Shown here: in pieces, positions 9,310-17,593 of the stretch
Layout of the letters: every line of letters starts with the position of its first letter
Position numbering within the stretch: position 1 is the first letter of the stretch
Source: Hydrogenophaga sp.
GTDB lineage: Bacteria; Pseudomonadota; Gammaproteobacteria; Burkholderiales; Burkholderiaceae_C
Reading direction: 5' to 3'
DNA: 64,000 nt
Assembly: GCF_025699295.1 (NCBI RefSeq)
Contig: NZ_JAILWB010000016.1
Coordinates: forward strand, 1-64,000
The notes under the pieces: model-generated
What the model saw: only the letters and a program-made list of their open reading frames with translations
Told to the model about the DNA's origin: nothing
The model's database searches: none
Translations under genes and position numbers: made by a program

Positions 9310-10325
9310 GGCGCCGCCCCGGCGGTCTGCAGCGGGTGCACCGCGTCGGCCTGCCAGTGCAGGTGCACGGTGTCACCCGGCATCGGCAGCTCGGGATGCA
9401 GCTCGGGATTGAGGTCCACCGACACCGCCTCGCCCGCCCAGTCGACCCGCACGCGCGAGAACGAGCCGAAGTACTGCGCGTCGATCACGGCGCCGCTCAG
9501 GCGCGCCTGCGGCGCCGCGCCGATGCGGATGCGCTCGGGCCGCAACATCACGCTGTCCACACCCGCGATCTCGCGCGCCCGCGCGCCGTCGAACACATTG
9601 GCCGCGCCCACGAACTCGGCCACGAAGCGCGTGGCCGGGCGGTTGTAGATCGCCTGCGGCGCACCCACCTGCTCGAGCCGGCCGTTGTTGAACACGCCGA
9701 TGCGGTCGCTCATGGACAGCGCTTCGTGCTGGTCGTGCGTGATGAAGAGGAAGGTGATGCCCAGTTGCCGCTGCAAGGCCTTCAGCTCGGTCTGCATCTG
9801 CTCGCGCAGCTTCAGGTCCAGCGCGCCCAGCGGTTCGTCGAGCAGCAGCACCTGTGGCTGGTTGATCAGCGCGCGCGCCAGCGCCACGCGCTGCCGCTGT
9901 CCGCCCGAGAGCTGGCCGGGGCGGCGCGTGCCCACCCCGGAAAGCCGCACCAGGTCCAGCATCTGCTCGGCGCGGGCATGGCGCTGCGCCTTCTCCATGC
10001 CCTGCACCATCAGGCCGTAGGCCACGTTGTCGCGGATGTTCATGTGAGGGAACAGCGCGTAGTCCTGGAACACGGTGTTCACCGGCCGCGCGTACGGCGG
10101 CAGGTGCGACACGTCCTGTCCGCCGATCAGGATGCGCCCCGAGGTCGGCAGCGTGAAGCCGCCGATCATGCGCAGGCAGGTCGTCTTGCCCGAGCCCGAA
10201 GGCCCGAGCAGGGTGAAGAACTCCCCGCCTTCGATGGTGAGGTCCACGTGATCGACAGCGCGCACGGTCTGTGCGCCGCTGCCGAACACGCAGGACACGC
10301 CCTCCAGGGTGACAGCAACAGTCAT
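9306..10325 (-). CDS. ydcT: Polyamine-type ABC transporter ATPase (YdcT/PotA-like)
   Basis: 339 residues. Walker A GPSGSGKTT, signature LSGGQRQRVALARAL, Walker B VLLLDEPLGALD and the H-loop ITHD are in order. A C-terminal TOBE-type regulatory domain follows, as usual in PotA/MalK-like ATPases. A longer open frame extends upstream through antisense of the binding-protein gene; the ATG at 10325 is the family start. It lies four bases after the binding-protein stop. Confidence 0.88.
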   Translation of the reverse strand: MTVAVTLEGVSCVFGSGAQTVRAVDHVDLTIEGGEFFTLLGPSGSGKTTCLRMIGGFTLPTSGRILIGGQDVSHLPPYARPVNTVFQDYALFPHMNIRDNVAYGLMVQGMEKAQRHARAEQMLDLVRLSGVGTRRPGQLSGGQRQRVALARALINQPQVLLLDEPLGALDLKLREQMQTELKALQRQLGITFLFITHDQHEALSMSDRIGVFNNGRLEQVGAPQAIYNRPATRFVAEFVGAANVFDGARAREIAGVDSVMLRPERIRIGAAPQARLSGAVIDAQYFGSFSRVRVDWAGEAVSVDLNPELHPELPMPGDTVHLHWQADAVHPLQTAGAAP

Positions 10326-10329
10326 GTGA

Positions 10330-11517
10330 TCAGCGGCCGCCCAATACAGCGATGTAGTCCGAGACCCACTTGTGGTACGGCACGCAGGCGTTGTTCTGCG
10401 TCGTGCACTTGCTCGTTGGCGTCTTCCAGAACGAAATGCGCTCGAAGCTGTTGTAGCCCTGGTTGGCGCAGCCCTGGTCGCCCAGCAGCTTGTTGCCCTT
10501 GCAGGCCGCGGGCACCGCGGGCACCGAGCCGAACCAGGCCGCCAGGTCGCCCTGCAGCTTGGTGTTGAGAGAATGCTCCATCCACATGTAGGCGCAGTTC
10601 GGGTTCTTCGCCTCGGCGTGCAACATGGTCGTGTCGGCCCAGCCGGTCGCGCCCTCGGTCGGCACCACGGTGGCCACGGGGCGGTTCTTGCTCTTGAGGA
10701 TGTTGGCCATGAACTGCCAGCTGCTCGACGCCACCACACCTTCGTTGGTGAAGTCGTCGATCTGCACGAAGGCGTCGTGCCAGTACTTGCCCACCAGCTT
10801 GCGCTGGCCGCGCAGCAGGTCCAGCGCGGCCTTGTACTGCGCTTCGTTGAGTTCGTACGGGTCCTTGATGCCCAGCGCGGGGTTCTTCTTCATCAGGTAG
10901 AGCGCGGCATCGGCGATGTAGATCGGTCCGTCGAAGGCCTGGATGCGGCCCTTGTTGCTCTTGCCATCGGGCAGCGTGGTTTCCTCGAACACCACGTTCC
11001 AGCTGGTCGGCGGCTTGTCCTTGAACACCGTGGTGTTGTACATGAGCACGTTCCACCCCCACTGGTAGGGCGTGCCGTAGTGGGTGTTGTTCACGTAGTG
11101 CCATGGCGCCTTCTGCAGGCGCGGATCCACCGTCTTGTAGCTGGGGATCAGGTCCACGTTGATGGGCTGCACGCGCTTGCCGGCGATCAGGCGCATGCTG
11201 GCGTCGCCCGAGGCGGTCACGAGGTCGAAGCCGCCTTCGTTCATCAGCGCGACCATCTCGTCGGAAGTGCCGGCAGTCTTCACGTTGACCTTGCAGCCGG
11301 TCTTCTTTTCGAAATCGGTCACCCAGTCGAAGTTCTTGTCTGTCTGGCCGCGTTCGATGTAGCCCGCCCAGGCCACGATGTCGACCTGGCCTTCGCCTTT
11401 GCCAAGTTGTTTCAGGGCCGACTGCGCCTGCGCCATGGGCGCGAGGGTGGCCAGGGTGAGGGCCGTCGTCACGAGACCCGCGACGGTGCGGGCAAGGGGG
11501 CGTTGTGCGTGTTTCAT
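10330..11517 (-). CDS. ydcS: Periplasmic polyamine-type substrate-binding protein (YdcS/PotD-like)
   Basis: 395 residues. A Sec signal peptide ends near AQA|QSALKQL, followed by a mature type II periplasmic binding fold (VDIVAWAGYIERG..., GTPYQWGWNVLMYN). It delivers the substrate to the permease pair. The ATG at 11517 replaces an earlier frame start because it begins the signal peptide. The mature domain has several Cys near the C-terminus (ACKGNK, GCANQG, SKCTTQNNAC), which suggests disulfides. First gene of the operon, facing a LysR regulator. Confidence 0.85.
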   Translation of the reverse strand: MKHAQRPLARTVAGLVTTALTLATLAPMAQAQSALKQLGKGEGQVDIVAWAGYIERGQTDKNFDWVTDFEKKTGCKVNVKTAGTSDEMVALMNEGGFDLVTASGDASMRLIAGKRVQPINVDLIPSYKTVDPRLQKAPWHYVNNTHYGTPYQWGWNVLMYNTTVFKDKPPTSWNVVFEETTLPDGKSNKGRIQAFDGPIYIADAALYLMKKNPALGIKDPYELNEAQYKAALDLLRGQRKLVGKYWHDAFVQIDDFTNEGVVASSSWQFMANILKSKNRPVATVVPTEGATGWADTTMLHAEAKNPNCAYMWMEHSLNTKLQGDLAAWFGSVPAVPAACKGNKLLGDQGCANQGYNSFERISFWKTPTSKCTTQNNACVPYHKWVSDYIAVLGGR

Positions 11518-11638
11518 GGGTCGATCACCTTCGGTTTGAGAACGGTTTCGGAAACGCAGCCCACCGCCCGGCGGGCCGACTGCAGCGCATCGTAGGAAGG
11601 CCGGGCCGTCTTTCAAAATTCAATATTGCTGCGGTAAG

Positions 11639-11653
11639 CTATCTCGAAAATAG
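11639..11653. promoter_or_regulatory. Candidate LysR-type operator (T-N11-A)
   Basis: CTAT-N7-ATAG, a palindrome meeting the T-N11-A rule for LysR proteins. It lies in the only AT-rich part of the 205-bp space between the ydc-like operon and the divergent LysR gene. Its function is inferred from this position. Confidence 0.45.
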
Positions 11654-11722
11654 AGAACAAGGGTTTACCCATATCTTTTTTGCACCGCAACAGGGCAACG
11701 CCCGGATGAGGTGCGCACCACC

Positions 11723-12643
11723 ATGAACCGCCACATCACGCTCAAGCAGTTCCGCTACTTTCTGGCGGTGGCGGAATCGGACTCCGTGGCCGCGGCCTCG
11801 CGCATGCTCAACATCGCGCAGTCGGCGATCACCAAGAGCGTGCTGGAGCTGGAGGACGAGCTGGGCCTGGTGCTGTTCGAACGCAGCCCCAAGGGCATGC
11901 GGCTCACGCCCGAGGGCCACCGTTTCCAGGTGAAGGCGCGGCGCGTCATCGGAGCGGTGGCCGACGCCACGCGCGGCGTGTCTCCGGGCGCCACACCGCT
12001 GGCCGGCGCGCTCACCATCGGTGTGACCAGCCTGGTGGCGGGTTACTACCTGTCGGAGGTGTTCGCGCGTTTTCGCCGCACCTGCCCGGGCGTGGACCTG
12101 CAGGTGGTGGAAGACGCCCCGCCCTTCCTCGAACACCTGTTGATCAACGGCGAACTGGACATCGCGATCATGGTGAGCAACGCGCTGGGCGAGCCGCAGG
12201 CGCTGGTGGCGGAGACGCTCACCCGCTCGCCCAATCGGGTCTGGATGGCGGCCGACCACCCGCTGGCCTCGCAGTCCGAGGTGGGTCTGGCCGAGTGCGT
12301 GCAGCACGACCTGGTGGTGCTGCAGGCGGACCGCATCGAGTTGCTGATGCGCAGCGTGTGGGCGCGCCATCAGCTCAAGCCGCGCACGGTGTTGCGCACT
12401 TCGTCGCTGGAGGCGGTGCGTTCGCTGGTGGGTGTGGGTGCGGGCCTGGCGGTGCTGCCCGATTTTCTGTACCGCCCATGGACGCTGGACGCGGAGCACG
12501 TGGAGGTGCGGACCCTGCGCGACGCGGTGCCCACGGTGGATGTGGGGCTGGTGTGGCGGCGGGGTTCTCAACCCCGTGCCGAGGTGCTGGAGTTCATCGA
12601 GGTGGCGCGGGATCAGTCCCGGTCTCGGCGTCCTCTGGCTTGA
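11723..12643 (+). CDS. LysR-family transcriptional regulator
   Basis: 306 residues. An N-terminal winged helix-turn-helix (ITLKQFRYFLAVAESDSVAAA, about 4-60) is followed by a periplasmic-binding-like effector domain (about 90-295). The ATG at 11723 has GAGGTG nine bases upstream and is preferred to GTG at 11711. It is divergent from the polyamine-type transporter operon and probably controls that operon and itself; the effector may be a polyamine or aminoaldehyde. No autoregulation data can be read from sequence beyond the nearby palindrome. Confidence 0.9.
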   Translation: MNRHITLKQFRYFLAVAESDSVAAASRMLNIAQSAITKSVLELEDELGLVLFERSPKGMRLTPEGHRFQVKARRVIGAVADATRGVSPGATPLAGALTIGVTSLVAGYYLSEVFARFRRTCPGVDLQVVEDAPPFLEHLLINGELDIAIMVSNALGEPQALVAETLTRSPNRVWMAADHPLASQSEVGLAECVQHDLVVLQADRIELLMRSVWARHQLKPRTVLRTSSLEAVRSLVGVGAGLAVLPDFLYRPWTLDAEHVEVRTLRDAVPTVDVGLVWRRGSQPRAEVLEFIEVARDQSRSRRPLA

Positions 12644-12673
12644 GTCTTCTGTGGTGTTTCACTCAGCGACCTC

Positions 12674-13053
12674 GCGCTGACGGCTGGCGTGGTCCGCGTT
12701 CTCCGGCGCTTGCTCGCGGGCGTCTGCCCGGGCACGCCACCTTCACTTCATCAACACGGCTGCTTCACTCATGCTCTGTGGCAACCGCGAATGGGGCGCC
12801 TGCGCCCGCGAACCCCACCATCCGTCGAGAGGTCGGTGCAGGTGAACCTACAAGTGAAAGACATCCCTGCCTCTTTGCTGGCGCACCCTCACACCACTGG
12901 GGTCGATGGTGTGGGTGGCCGGGCGCAGGCGCCCCATTCGCGGTTGCCACAGAGGTGGCGTACTCACGCGATGTTGACGAAGGAATTCAGGCGCACCGGG
13001 GAAGACGCCCGCGAGCAAGCGCCGGAGAACGGCCACACGCACCAGCGGCCCTG
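12674..13053. repeat. Large imperfect inverted repeat (two head-to-head elements)
   Basis: This fills the 423-bp gene-free stretch between LysR and the acyl-CoA synthetase. Left and right arms of about 125 bp are reverse complements, with perfect blocks 12698-12725 = 13003-13030 (28 bp) and 12774-12808 = 12920-12954 (35 bp). Both arms read outward-in as similar basic peptides containing LRRLLAGV and LWQPRMGRLRP. No start signal, terminator T-run or transposase is seen. Confidence 0.85.
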
Positions 13054-13066
13054 CGCAAACGCCACG

Positions 13067-14812
13067 CTAGGAAGCAAGACGAGCCCGTTCTTCCTCTTGC
13101 AACCGAAGCACCCGCCGCTGCACCTTCCCCGTGGTCGTCATCGGCAAGGCGTCGATGAACTCGATTTCCTTGGGGTATTCGTAGGGCGCGAGCATGCCCT
13201 TCACGTGCGCCTGCAAGACCTTCACCAGCGCATCGTTGCCCACATGCCCGGGCGCGAGCACCACATAGGCCTTGACCACCGCGCCGCGCTCGGCATCGGG
13301 CTTGGGCACCACCGCCGCGTTCACCACCGCTGAGTGCTTGACCAGGCAGTTCTCGATCTCGCTCGGGCCGATGCGGTAGCCCGCGGCCTTGAACACGTCA
13401 TCCGCGCGCCCCTGGTACCAGAGGTAGCCGTCGGCATCGCGCGTGGCCAGGTCGCCCGTGCGGCACCAGCTGCTGGCCGGATCGCCGGTGTACTTGGCGC
13501 GCGTGGCGCCGTCGTTCTTCCAGTAGCCCAGAAAGAAGATCGGGTCCGGATCACCGTGCACATCCAGGCGGTGGACCGCCACATCGCCGGGCACGCCCAC
13601 CGGGCATTCGTACCCCGCGTCGTCGATCACCGCCACGCGGTGACCCGGGTAGCCCTTGCCCATGCTGCCAGGGCGTGCCGGCCACAGGCGCGCGCAGTTG
13701 CCCACGACGTAGTTGATCTCGGTCTGGCCGAACATCTCGTTGACTGTCACCCCCAGCTGGTCGCGGCAGTAGGCAAACACCGCGTCCCCCACCGCCTCCC
13801 CCGCGCTCATGAGCGCCTGCAGCTTCAGGCGGTAGGTTGGCCGCACCTTCGGCACGGCCTTCATCATGGCCTTGAGCGCCGTGGGGAACAGGAAGCTGTG
13901 CGTCACGCCGTGGCGCTGCATCAATTCGAAGGCAAGCTGCGGGCTGAAGCGGCCGTTGTGGCCCACGATGGGCCGGCCGAAGTACAGCGTGGGCAGCAGC
14001 GCGTCCATCAGGCCGCCGGTCCAGGCCCAGTCGGCGGGTGACCAGAACACCGCTTTCGAGGGCTCCGATGCATTGAAGGGATCGAAGCCGAACCAGTTCT
14101 GGCTGCAGACGAAGCCGCTCAGGTTGCCGATGAGCGCGCGGTGCGGAATGAGCGCGCCCTTGGGGTTGCCCGTGGTGCCGCTGGTGTAGATCAGCACCGC
14201 GGCCTCGTCGGCCAGCGTGGTGATGGGGGCGAACGCGGCCGGCTCCTGCGCCAGCAGGTCGGCCCAGTCCAGGTCGGCGCGCATGCCTTCGGGCGTGCCG
14301 TCGCCGTCCAGGCCGATCACGGCGCGCAGCAGCGGGCAGTTGTCGCGCACGCCCAGCAGCGCGGGCAGCGAAGGCTGGTCGCAGATGGCCACCACGGCTT
14401 CGCTGTCGTGCAGGCGGTATTCGAGCGCATCGGGGCCGAACAGCTGCGACAGCGGCATGCCCACCGCGCCCATCTGCAGCACCGCCATGTAGGCCACCGC
14501 CGTTTCGAAGCGCTGCGGCAGCACGATGGCCACGCGGTCGCCGCGCTGCACACCGAGCGCCGTCAGGGCGTTGGACAGCCGGTTGGCCTGGTCCATCAGC
14601 TCGGCAAAACTGTGTCGGTGGTCGGGCTGGTTCGGGGCGGTGGCGATCACCGCGGTGTGCGATGCCGTCGCGGGCACCTCGGCCCAGCGCCGCATGCAGA
14701 CTTCGGCCATGTTGAAGTGCGTCGGCACCTCCCAGCGAAAGCGGCGGTGCAGGCTGTCGTACAGGTCGGCGGGCGCCGTGGCGGGCTTGTCTCTGGCTTG
14801 ACTCGGGCGCAT
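13067..14812 (-). CDS. Acyl-CoA synthetase (AMP-forming, AcsM/acetyl-CoA synthetase type)
   Basis: 581 residues of the ANL superfamily. Adenylate-binding YTSGTTGNPKG lies at about 210-220, then MSAGEAVGD, and NEMFGQTE; the hinge YRIGPSEIE and the catalytic Lys in TTTGKVQRR follow near the C-terminus. It activates a short, medium or aryl acid to its CoA thioester. The substrate cannot be set from sequence. It is divergent from the alpha/beta hydrolase across about 35 bp. The stop lies beside the large inverted repeat. Confidence 0.88.
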   Translation of the reverse strand: MRPSQARDKPATAPADLYDSLHRRFRWEVPTHFNMAEVCMRRWAEVPATASHTAVIATAPNQPDHRHSFAELMDQANRLSNALTALGVQRGDRVAIVLPQRFETAVAYMAVLQMGAVGMPLSQLFGPDALEYRLHDSEAVVAICDQPSLPALLGVRDNCPLLRAVIGLDGDGTPEGMRADLDWADLLAQEPAAFAPITTLADEAAVLIYTSGTTGNPKGALIPHRALIGNLSGFVCSQNWFGFDPFNASEPSKAVFWSPADWAWTGGLMDALLPTLYFGRPIVGHNGRFSPQLAFELMQRHGVTHSFLFPTALKAMMKAVPKVRPTYRLKLQALMSAGEAVGDAVFAYCRDQLGVTVNEMFGQTEINYVVGNCARLWPARPGSMGKGYPGHRVAVIDDAGYECPVGVPGDVAVHRLDVHGDPDPIFFLGYWKNDGATRAKYTGDPASSWCRTGDLATRDADGYLWYQGRADDVFKAAGYRIGPSEIENCLVKHSAVVNAAVVPKPDAERGAVVKAYVVLAPGHVGNDALVKVLQAHVKGMLAPYEYPKEIEFIDALPMTTTGKVQRRVLRLQEEERARLAS

Positions 14813-14847
14813 GGCCTGTCTCCATCTCGTTCTCTATGATCGGTCGA

Positions 14848-15765
14848 ATGTACCAAGCCCTGAAGCCCTCCCGCACCGAATTCGTCCCGGTGCGCAACCT
14901 GAATTACCACGTGCGCCAGTGGGGTCAGCCTGATGCCTCGCGGCCGCCGCTGGTGCTCGTGCATGGCTGGATGGATGTGTCCGCGTCATGGCAGTTCGTG
15001 GTCGACGCCATGCGCACCGAGCGCTGGATCATTGCGCCCGACTGGCGCGGCTTCGGCCTGACCACCGCCGTCGGCCCCGCACCGGACAACTACTGGTTTC
15101 CCGACTACCTCGCCGACCTCGACACCCTGCTCGACCACTACACCGGCGAACGCGCGGTGGATCTGGTGGGCCACAGCATGGGCGGCAACGTGGCCATGAT
15201 CTACAGCGGCGTGCGGCCGCAGCGCATTCGCCGCCTGGTCAACCTGGAAGGCTTCGGCATGCCCGAAACGAGGCCCTCGCAGGCACCACGCCGCTACGCG
15301 CAGTGGATGGACGAACTCAAGGCCCTGCACCGGGGCGAGACCTCGCTCAAGCGCTACCCATCGGCCGAAGGCGTGGCGCAGCGCCTGATGAAGACCAACC
15401 CGCGCCTGCCGCGCGACAAGGCCGACTGGCTGGCCCGCCAGTGGGCCGCACCCAATGCGGAGGGTGAGTGGGAGATCCTGGGCGATGCGGCCCACAAGGT
15501 GGTGAACGCCAACCTGTACCGGGTGGACGAAACGCTGGAAATCTACCGACAGATCAGCGCGCCGGTGCTCTCGGTGACCGCCAGCGACGACAGCCTGGGC
15601 CTGTGGTGGAAGGGCAAATTCACACTGGCCCAGTTCCAGGAACGCATCCAGGCGGTGCCACAGCTGCGCAGCGCCGTGGTGCGCGACGCGGGCCACATGA
15701 TGCACCACGACCAGCCGGCCGAGCTGGCGCAGCTCATGGATGAATTCCTGAACGCAGCGGTCTGA
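14848..15765 (+). CDS. Alpha/beta hydrolase
   Basis: About 305 residues. The oxyanion-site HG is in LVLVHGWMD, the nucleophile Ser is in the elbow GHSMGG, and the catalytic His is in DAGHMMHHDQP. The fold is of the epoxide hydrolase/esterase class; the substrate is unknown. The ATG at 14848 (MYQALKPSR) and one at 14836 are both possible, and neither has a clear ribosome site. Divergent from the acyl-CoA synthetase, so the two may act in one acid or ester pathway. Confidence 0.82.
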   Translation: MYQALKPSRTEFVPVRNLNYHVRQWGQPDASRPPLVLVHGWMDVSASWQFVVDAMRTERWIIAPDWRGFGLTTAVGPAPDNYWFPDYLADLDTLLDHYTGERAVDLVGHSMGGNVAMIYSGVRPQRIRRLVNLEGFGMPETRPSQAPRRYAQWMDELKALHRGETSLKRYPSAEGVAQRLMKTNPRLPRDKADWLARQWAAPNAEGEWEILGDAAHKVVNANLYRVDETLEIYRQISAPVLSVTASDDSLGLWWKGKFTLAQFQERIQAVPQLRSAVVRDAGHMMHHDQPAELAQLMDEFLNAAV

Positions 15766-15843
15766 GGCGTTCTCGCGCCCGGGTACGGCTTGTTGCAGAT
15801 GCAATGCGCTTGCCCGGACGGGCGGGGCGCATACTGGTGCGCA

Positions 15844-16392
15844 ATGCCCTTGCTTGCCATCCCTTCCCCGCCCAGGCCTCGCATCCTGTGCACCCTTGCA
15901 CTGCTGGCGGCGCTGTCCACCCCGGCACTGGCCACCGACTGGTCACTCTGCCCCGGGCTTGGCGAACCTGCGCCCGCCGGACCCAGCGCGCCGCGCTACG
16001 AAGTCTTCGTCTCCCCCTACACCCACCACTGGTCCTACGACGAGGAACACGAGCAGGTCTATGCCGTCAGCCTGAGCCGACTGCTGCCCAACAACCGCTA
16101 CTGCGGCTTCAGCCTGTTCCGGAATTCCTTCGGCCAGCCTTCGGCCTATGCCTTCGTCGGCAAGTCCTGGCCGGGCCTGTTGCCGGGCGCGCCCGAGCTG
16201 TACGTCTCGGCCAGCGCCGGCATCATCTATGGCTACGTGGGCAGGTACAAGGACAAGGTGCCGCTCAATGTCGGTGGCTTCTCGCCGGTGATCATCCCGG
16301 CCATCGGCTACCGCTTCGCGCCTGGCGCCAGCTTCGAGATCCAGCTGCTCGGCACCGCCGCCTTCATGGCCGGGGCGACCTGGCGGTTCTGA
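15844..16392 (+). CDS. Small outer-membrane beta-barrel-like protein (possibly PagP-like)
   Basis: 182 residues. A signal peptide ends near ALA|TDWSLCPG. The rest has alternating polar/hydrophobic strands and ends in TWRF, the terminal Phe expected for outer-membrane proteins. The C-terminal half (GIIYGYVG..., PLNVGGFSPVIIPAIGYRF) resembles the layout of the lipid A palmitoyltransferase PagP, and THHWSYDEEH could hold an active-site His. This resemblance is by eye only. An earlier frame start at 15790 is rejected because the signal peptide begins at 15844. Confidence 0.6.
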   Translation: MPLLAIPSPPRPRILCTLALLAALSTPALATDWSLCPGLGEPAPAGPSAPRYEVFVSPYTHHWSYDEEHEQVYAVSLSRLLPNNRYCGFSLFRNSFGQPSAYAFVGKSWPGLLPGAPELYVSASAGIIYGYVGRYKDKVPLNVGGFSPVIIPAIGYRFAPGASFEIQLLGTAAFMAGATWRF

Positions 16393-16470
16393 GGCGGGCC
16401 GCCGCGCCAGCGAAGGCCCCTCCCGTGAGAAAATCGCCGTCTTTGAACACAGACAGCAGGAAACCGTCCC

Positions 16471-17575
16471 ATGGAAGCCGAACGCAGCAACGCCATCCGA
16501 AGCCAGCTCGAAGACCTGACCACCCGCGTGGTCGAGCTCCGGAGGTATCTTTGACTACGATGCCAAGGCATCGAAGCTGAAGGAAGTCGAGTCCGCCCTC
16601 GAAGACCCGACGGTCTGGAACGACCCCAAGCGTGCCCAGGACCTGGGCCGCGAGAAGAAATCCCTTGAAGACGTGGTGCTGGTGCTGGACCGGCTCACCG
16701 GTGAACTCGCCGACAACACCGAGCTGTTCGAGATGTCGAGCGAGGACGGCGACGTCGCCGGCCTGATGACCATCGAAGCCGAGGCCGCCAAGGTGGCCGC
16801 CGAGGTCGAGAAGCTTGAATTCCGCCGCATGTTCAACAACCCGGCCGATCCGCTGAACTGCTTCGTGGACATCCAGGCCGGCGCCGGCGGCACCGAAGCC
16901 TGCGACTGGGCCAGCATGCTGCTGCGCCAGTACCTGCGCTACGCCGAACGCAAGGGCTTCAAGACCACCGTCGAGGACGAGACCGAGGGCGACACCGCCG
17001 GCATCAAGAGTGCGACCATCAAGGTGGAGGGCGAATACGCCTTCGGCCTGTTCCGCACCGAGACCGGCGTGCACCGCCTGGTGCGCAAGAGCCCGTTCGA
17101 TTCCTCCGGCGGTCGCCACACCTCGTTCGCGTCCATCTTCGTCTACCCCGAGGTCGACGACTCGATCGAGATCGACATCAACCCAGCCGACGTGCGCACC
17201 GACACCTACCGCGCCAGCGGTGCCGGTGGCCAGCACATCAACAAGACGGACTCGGCGGTGCGGCTCACGCACATCCCCACGGGCATCGTGGTGCAGTGCC
17301 AGGACGGCCGCAGCCAGCACAGCAACCGCGACGTGGCCTGGAAGCGCCTGCGCTCGCGCCTGTACGACCACGAACTGCGCAAGCGCCAGGAAGAGCAGCA
17401 AAAGCTGGAAGACACCAAGACCGATGTGGGCTGGGGCCACCAGATCCGCTCGTACGTGCTGGACAACAGCCGCATCAAGGACCTGCGCACCAACGTCGAG
17501 ATCTCCGCCACCCAGAAGGTACTGGACGGCGACCTCGATCCTTTCATCGAAGCGTCCCTCAAGCAGGGTGTCTGA
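16471..17575 (+). CDS. prfB: Peptide chain release factor 2 (programmed +1 frameshift)
   Basis: RF2 recognises UAA/UGA and frees the finished peptide. The first 26 codons after ATG 16471 reach an in-frame TGA at 16552; a +1 shift at CTT-TGA-C continues to 17575, giving 367 residues. SPF (stop recognition) is at 207-209 and GGQ (hydrolysis) at 252-254, close to E. coli numbering. Low RF2 raises shifting, so the gene is autoregulated. It is followed 18 bp later by pepN. Confidence 0.97.
16541..16555 (+). promoter_or_regulatory. prfB +1 recoding site
   Basis: GGAGGT (internal Shine-Dalgarno) stands directly before ATCTTTGAC. CTT at 16549-16551 is the slippery codon, TGA at 16552-16554 the in-frame stop, and GAC at 16553-16555 the first codon of the new frame. 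This matches the standard bacterial prfB site. Confidence 0.96.
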
Positions 17576-17593
17576 CCAACAAGAAAGCCCGCC

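Noticed and set aside
12689..13333. Open frames across the large inverted repeat as real genes
   Set aside because: They run into antisense of the acyl-CoA synthetase, have no ribosome site, and are explained by the inverted repeat.
16673..17575. prfB starting at the first long open frame
   Set aside because: This would drop the N-terminal domain; the frameshift model gives the full 367-residue RF2.
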